A stretch of 64,000 nucleotides of DNA from Psilocybe azurescens (lineage: Eukaryota > Basidiomycota > Agaricomycetes > Agaricales > Agrocybaceae). The translations under genes and the position numbers were made by a program. Of this stretch, positions 60,647-64,000 are shown piece after piece (position 1 is the first letter of the stretch; each line of letters opens with the position of its first letter). Below the pieces are notes generated by a model. That model was not told the origin of the DNA, did not search any database, and was given only the letters and a program-made list of their open reading frames with translations. The stretch lies in NCBI GenBank assembly GCA_023853785.1, contig JAJIRX010000859.1, forward strand, positions 537,410 to 601,409. The letters are read 5' to 3'.

Positions 60647-63600
60647 ATGGCTAAGCTTCGATCTAAAGCACAAATTACTCAGACACTGAGACTATCGAAG
60701 GCCCGGAATGCTACTTGTGATCTTGTCGAATCTGGACCATTCTTGTGCTCTCCTGTACCAAAAACTCGCCGCCAAATTAATTCTAAGAAGTTTACAGACG
60801 AGACTCTTCGACTAAAGAGGGATATTAAAGCTCTGGAGCAAAATCTGCGGGAATCTGGTGGTCAAATTGCAGCCCATGCCCTCGACCTAGAGGCCAAGGA
60901 CAGAACTATTCTTGATCTGCAGGCCAATTTGGAAAGATCTGACAGTACTGCTCGAATACTTAACCAAAAATATCTGGAGATTGTTAAGTCACTGGAAACT
61001 GTTTCTGGAGATCTGAAGAACGTGAAAAAGCGAACTCAAAGACTCATCCATGATCGCCAATTTGCGAAGGCGAAGCACAATTCTGACGTACAGAAACTGG
61101 TACAGGATCACCAATTGGCCGAGGAGAAGCACACAACACACATACGAACACTAACAGAAAACATCAATGTAACTTCTAAATTGTCTGGCGACGCACTAAC
61201 GGCTCGTTCTTTGGCAAACGAATTGATTGAGAAGCTCAAGGCCTCTCTGAATCATGAAAAGACTGTCAGCACCGAACTCCGAAAAGGCTCACCGCTTTGA
61301 TATGCAACGACTCCGCGCTCAAGAGTCTCTCAAAAACTCCCGCCGTTGCTTTAAATCAAAAGCTTCTTGGTCAGCAAAAAAGGTGGGGTCTACACTGCAC
61401 AAGCACGGCGCCTTGCTCGAGAACTTCTAAAATCTGGTTGTTCTTCGGAACGTGTCGGCGATGCGATACTTGCTTGTGCAAAAGCATTTGGAATCAAGGT
61501 TAAAGGTAAAATTAGTGGGCGTACAGTTTTACGTGCCCGGGATGAAGGCGGATTCTTTGGTCTAATGCAGCTTGGTCGCGAAATTACTCATTCCGCAGGT
61601 ATTTTTCTTGCTCTTCAGTCATTTAAGGACATCTGAGTGCGGATTTCCTTTAGGCTTTGGAGAGAGTACCGACGGCACAGCTCACCGCAAGATCACCTAC
61701 GAAGCTCATCATGTAACTCTTGCTGTACCGTCTTATGAGCCAGGTATCGATGACTCAGACACGTCTACCTGGACAAACCATATTCGATTTGTACAAGTTG
61801 AGCCTGCCTTGGATCACACGGCCAAAACCCAGTTCGAAGGATCGAAGGATCTGGCTTCAAAAATTGCAATGGCATACTCGGAGAGTCCCCTATCTGAGCG
61901 AGATGGAATGAAAATGGAAACAAATGACTGGGTGCGCAAGGAAGAATTCCAGAATATGGACCATGCAGCAGACGGAAAGAAGAAATTTAAATTAACTGCT
62001 GAATGGAAAGAGGAGGTGATATGTGAAGACCTCGGAGAAAAGCTATGGACGAAATGGATGCCGATGAAATCATGCAGGCTACATTGTCGATTCTGCAGGA
62101 GGATATAGATGCTGCGCGTGCAAAAACCCGTAATTATTTAACTCTGAGAATTTTAAAACTCAATTCTAGCTCACCATTTTAAAATTTCAGTAGCAAACTT
62201 ATTTCCGCTGCTACCAAATTGCTGGAGAGAAAGCTAGGGAAAGCTGTTCTAGATGCGCTTGGAGAAGAACAAAAGTGCCTTGTTGGCTTGCTATTTGCTG
62301 GCTGCGGTGGCCATAAGGATCTCAATTCATTCAAATATGGCGTCTTAAAAATGAATCGTACCTGGGAAACCGCAGGACGACCCCCACCTGTGCTTCTTGC
62401 AAACAAAGCCAACGACACTGTTATCCGACTTGGTGAGGAAGCTGACAGTGCTGCAGTTCAGCGCGCAGTAGATTCTAGCTCTCGTGGTGGTGTAAAGCTT
62501 GTTAGTTTGGCTGGGGCTCTCTTCAATCACAAATCAGAGGAGCAAGGATATCAGGATGTTCATCGCATGTTCATGGCCAAGCACAAAAAGGAGAAACATG
62601 GCATCACAAACAACAAGAAATTCCCGGACTCATCAAATACCCGATACCAGTCTCATTCTTACGGTTCTGCTGAGCTTGTAACCTTTCGACCTCTATAATG
62701 AGCTTCTTGAAGTGACCCGGGACTCGAAGAAACAAGCTGGCTTCAATCATCTGGAGCAAAATGTCGCAAAAGGCCTTGAAGATGCACCAACCCTTACTGA
62801 AATGGTGGCTATGTCACTCTATGGCGTTTCTGTCTCGTGGCCTTATCTGAATATTGTCCGTGGAGCTGGTGGAAAGGCCGTAAACTTGCTTGACCCTGAC
62901 ATTATCGACCTGCACCGTCGGCTTCCTGCATTCTGCGATTACATCGCTGAAAATCCTCGGTTGCTCCTTGATGCTACCGCTGATGACAATTTCTCAAAAA
63001 TCACCTTGGATGGTGAGACATGGAGAGATGAAATGCTAATTATGTCTACCCAGATCCTGGCTTCTGAACTACCGGACCTCGAGCTCATGATTTCTGCGAT
63101 GTTCTCTGGAAGTGCAGATGGATGGCGGCAATTTACTCAGGAGTTTGTTCCTGGAGGACCAATCGACCAGCTGACACCTGAGCAGCGCTCCCGGATATTT
63201 ATTCCAGCTACTAATGATTCCAACGAAGGCGCTCTAGGTTCATGGCGCGTTCATGCACGATTTCATCCCAACGGTACTGCTACTGGTTTCTCTAACAAGG
63301 CTCGAGCGAACGGAACAACACAGAAATGTTTATTGATAAACTGTGTACGGGTCACGACCAACTCTATGTAATGCGGCAGGTCCGGGTTCAAGGTTCAAGT
63401 GGAGAGAATGCCAAATTTCGAGAACATCTTTTGAAAGCCCAGCAGGCGCGAGCATTGGCGACAAGGAAGAAGGTCCAAGATAGCGAGAACAAAAGCGAGC
63501 AGAGATTGCACAACTGACAGCCGTCGGTCTCATAGTGGATCGTGTCAAGATCAGTAAAATGACTGTTCCTCAGCTCAACGATCAGCTCAGTATCCACAGG

Positions 63601-63898
63601 AAGTTCCTCAACGATGAAGTTCTCCTTGAAGTACCTCAAAAGATATCAAGTACAAGTTCTTCAAACTTACTGCAGTTTTAGCTGCAATTTCCGGAGAACG
63701 AGTAAGTCTTTTAAACTGCACTTCTGTTTATATCTTATATCGCACAGAAAAATTGGCGCTCTACGTATACTGATCGAAAACATGCAAGAATCTGTCGCAA
63801 ACTCAGGCAATTTGGGGGAATCCGAGCGATTGACGACTGAAAATCAGCAAGATAGTGACGAGGAAGACGAAGAAATCTATGAGCAAGACTTCGATTAA
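60647..63898 (+). CDS. uncharacterised transposase-like protein with RNase-H-like pattern
   Basis: Belongs to a multi-copy agaricomycete family with no named function known to me. Order: basic start MAKLRSKAQITQTLRLSKAR; coiled coil (FTDETLRLKRDIKALEQNLR onward, about 170 residues); helical KGGVYTAQARRLARELLKSG with CAKAFGIKVKGKISGRTVLR, which resembles a DNA-binding HTH; GFGESTDGTAHRKITYEAHH; DHAADGKKKF; FAGCGGHKDLNSFKYG; VVAMSLYGVSVSWPYLNIVR-like; SAMFSGSADGWRQFTQEF; IPATNDSNEGALGSWRVHAR; acidic tail DSDEEDEEIYEQDFD. STDGT, CGGHKDL and NDSNEG are possible D, D/H and E catalytic-type positions. Introns 61599-61653 and 63702-63747 are clean. Frame changes near 61278, 61380, 62037, 62692, 63309 and 63480 need indels. 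No terminal repeats were seen; the right end may lie outside. Confidence 0.65.
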
Positions 63899-64000
63899 CA
63901 TTCTAGATATTATTACTGACCAACAGAACCTTTTTGTTCTGTTCGTTCTTACTGATAGCTCTGTTAATGTATTGTGCTTAGCTCAGGATATGTCACAACT
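63899..64000. other. 3' flank at window edge with a short hairpin
   Basis: CAGAAC (63924-63929) and GTTCTG (63936-63941) form a six-bp stem with a T-rich loop, 25 bases after the stop codon. It may be chance, or an mRNA 3'-end or transposon-end structure. Confidence 0.3.

Overview
The window is nuclear DNA of a mushroom-type fungus (Basidiomycota, very probably Agaricomycetes). Genes are cut by many short GT-AG introns of about 45-100 bp. They include families typical of that group: an F-box/propeller protein, an O-fucosyltransferase-like protein, an uncharacterised polytopic membrane family, a 'DRTPTEPARKL' protein, NACHT and NACHT-WD40 receptors, and a multi-copy transposase-like family. 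No tRNA, rRNA, CRISPR or bacterial-type operon was seen. Most functional calls rest on motif recognition by eye.

Layout. 0-15.5 kb is a compact gene island: F-box protein (+), O-fucosyltransferase-like protein (-), a doubtful membrane protein (-), an HD-domain 5'-deoxynucleotidase of the HDDC2 type (+, nine exons resolved), a 488-aa membrane protein (-), and a low-complexity regulatory-looking protein (-). 10.5-11.1 kb holds a TA-flanked inverted-repeat element. 15.5-20 kb is non-coding: a degenerate tandem array of units near 240 bp, and a 690-bp Tc1/mariner-like non-autonomous element sitting between two copies of a roughly 100-bp repeat. 20.0-22.8 kb carries a NACHT NTPase gene (-). 22.8-31.5 kb is a gene desert.

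31.5-36.7 kb is a second conserved island: MKT1 (post-transcriptional regulator, eight exons) and a small C2H2 zinc-finger protein. 36.8-52.3 kb is mostly empty apart from a decayed piece of the ribosome-assembly gene RSA4/NLE1. 52.3-57.2 kb is a large NACHT receptor with 14 WD40 repeats. Then come a coiled-coil orphan, a pirin gene and, to the right edge, a transposase-like gene with an RNase-H-like residue pattern.

Cross-cutting observation: otherwise well conserved genes (MKT1, pirin, the O-fucosyltransferase-like gene, the NACHT-WD40 gene, the transposase-like gene) are each interrupted by apparent single-base frameshifts. Most behave as one missing base, often in a short homopolymer. Since single-copy housekeeping genes are hit as well as accessory ones, residual consensus errors are at least as likely as gene decay. 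Every 'broken' call below should be read in that light.

Functionally the window mixes housekeeping islands with accessory DNA (two NLR-type receptors, transposon relics, a gene fragment). That is the pattern expected of a plastic, repeat-bearing region. I see no gene cluster that forms a pathway.
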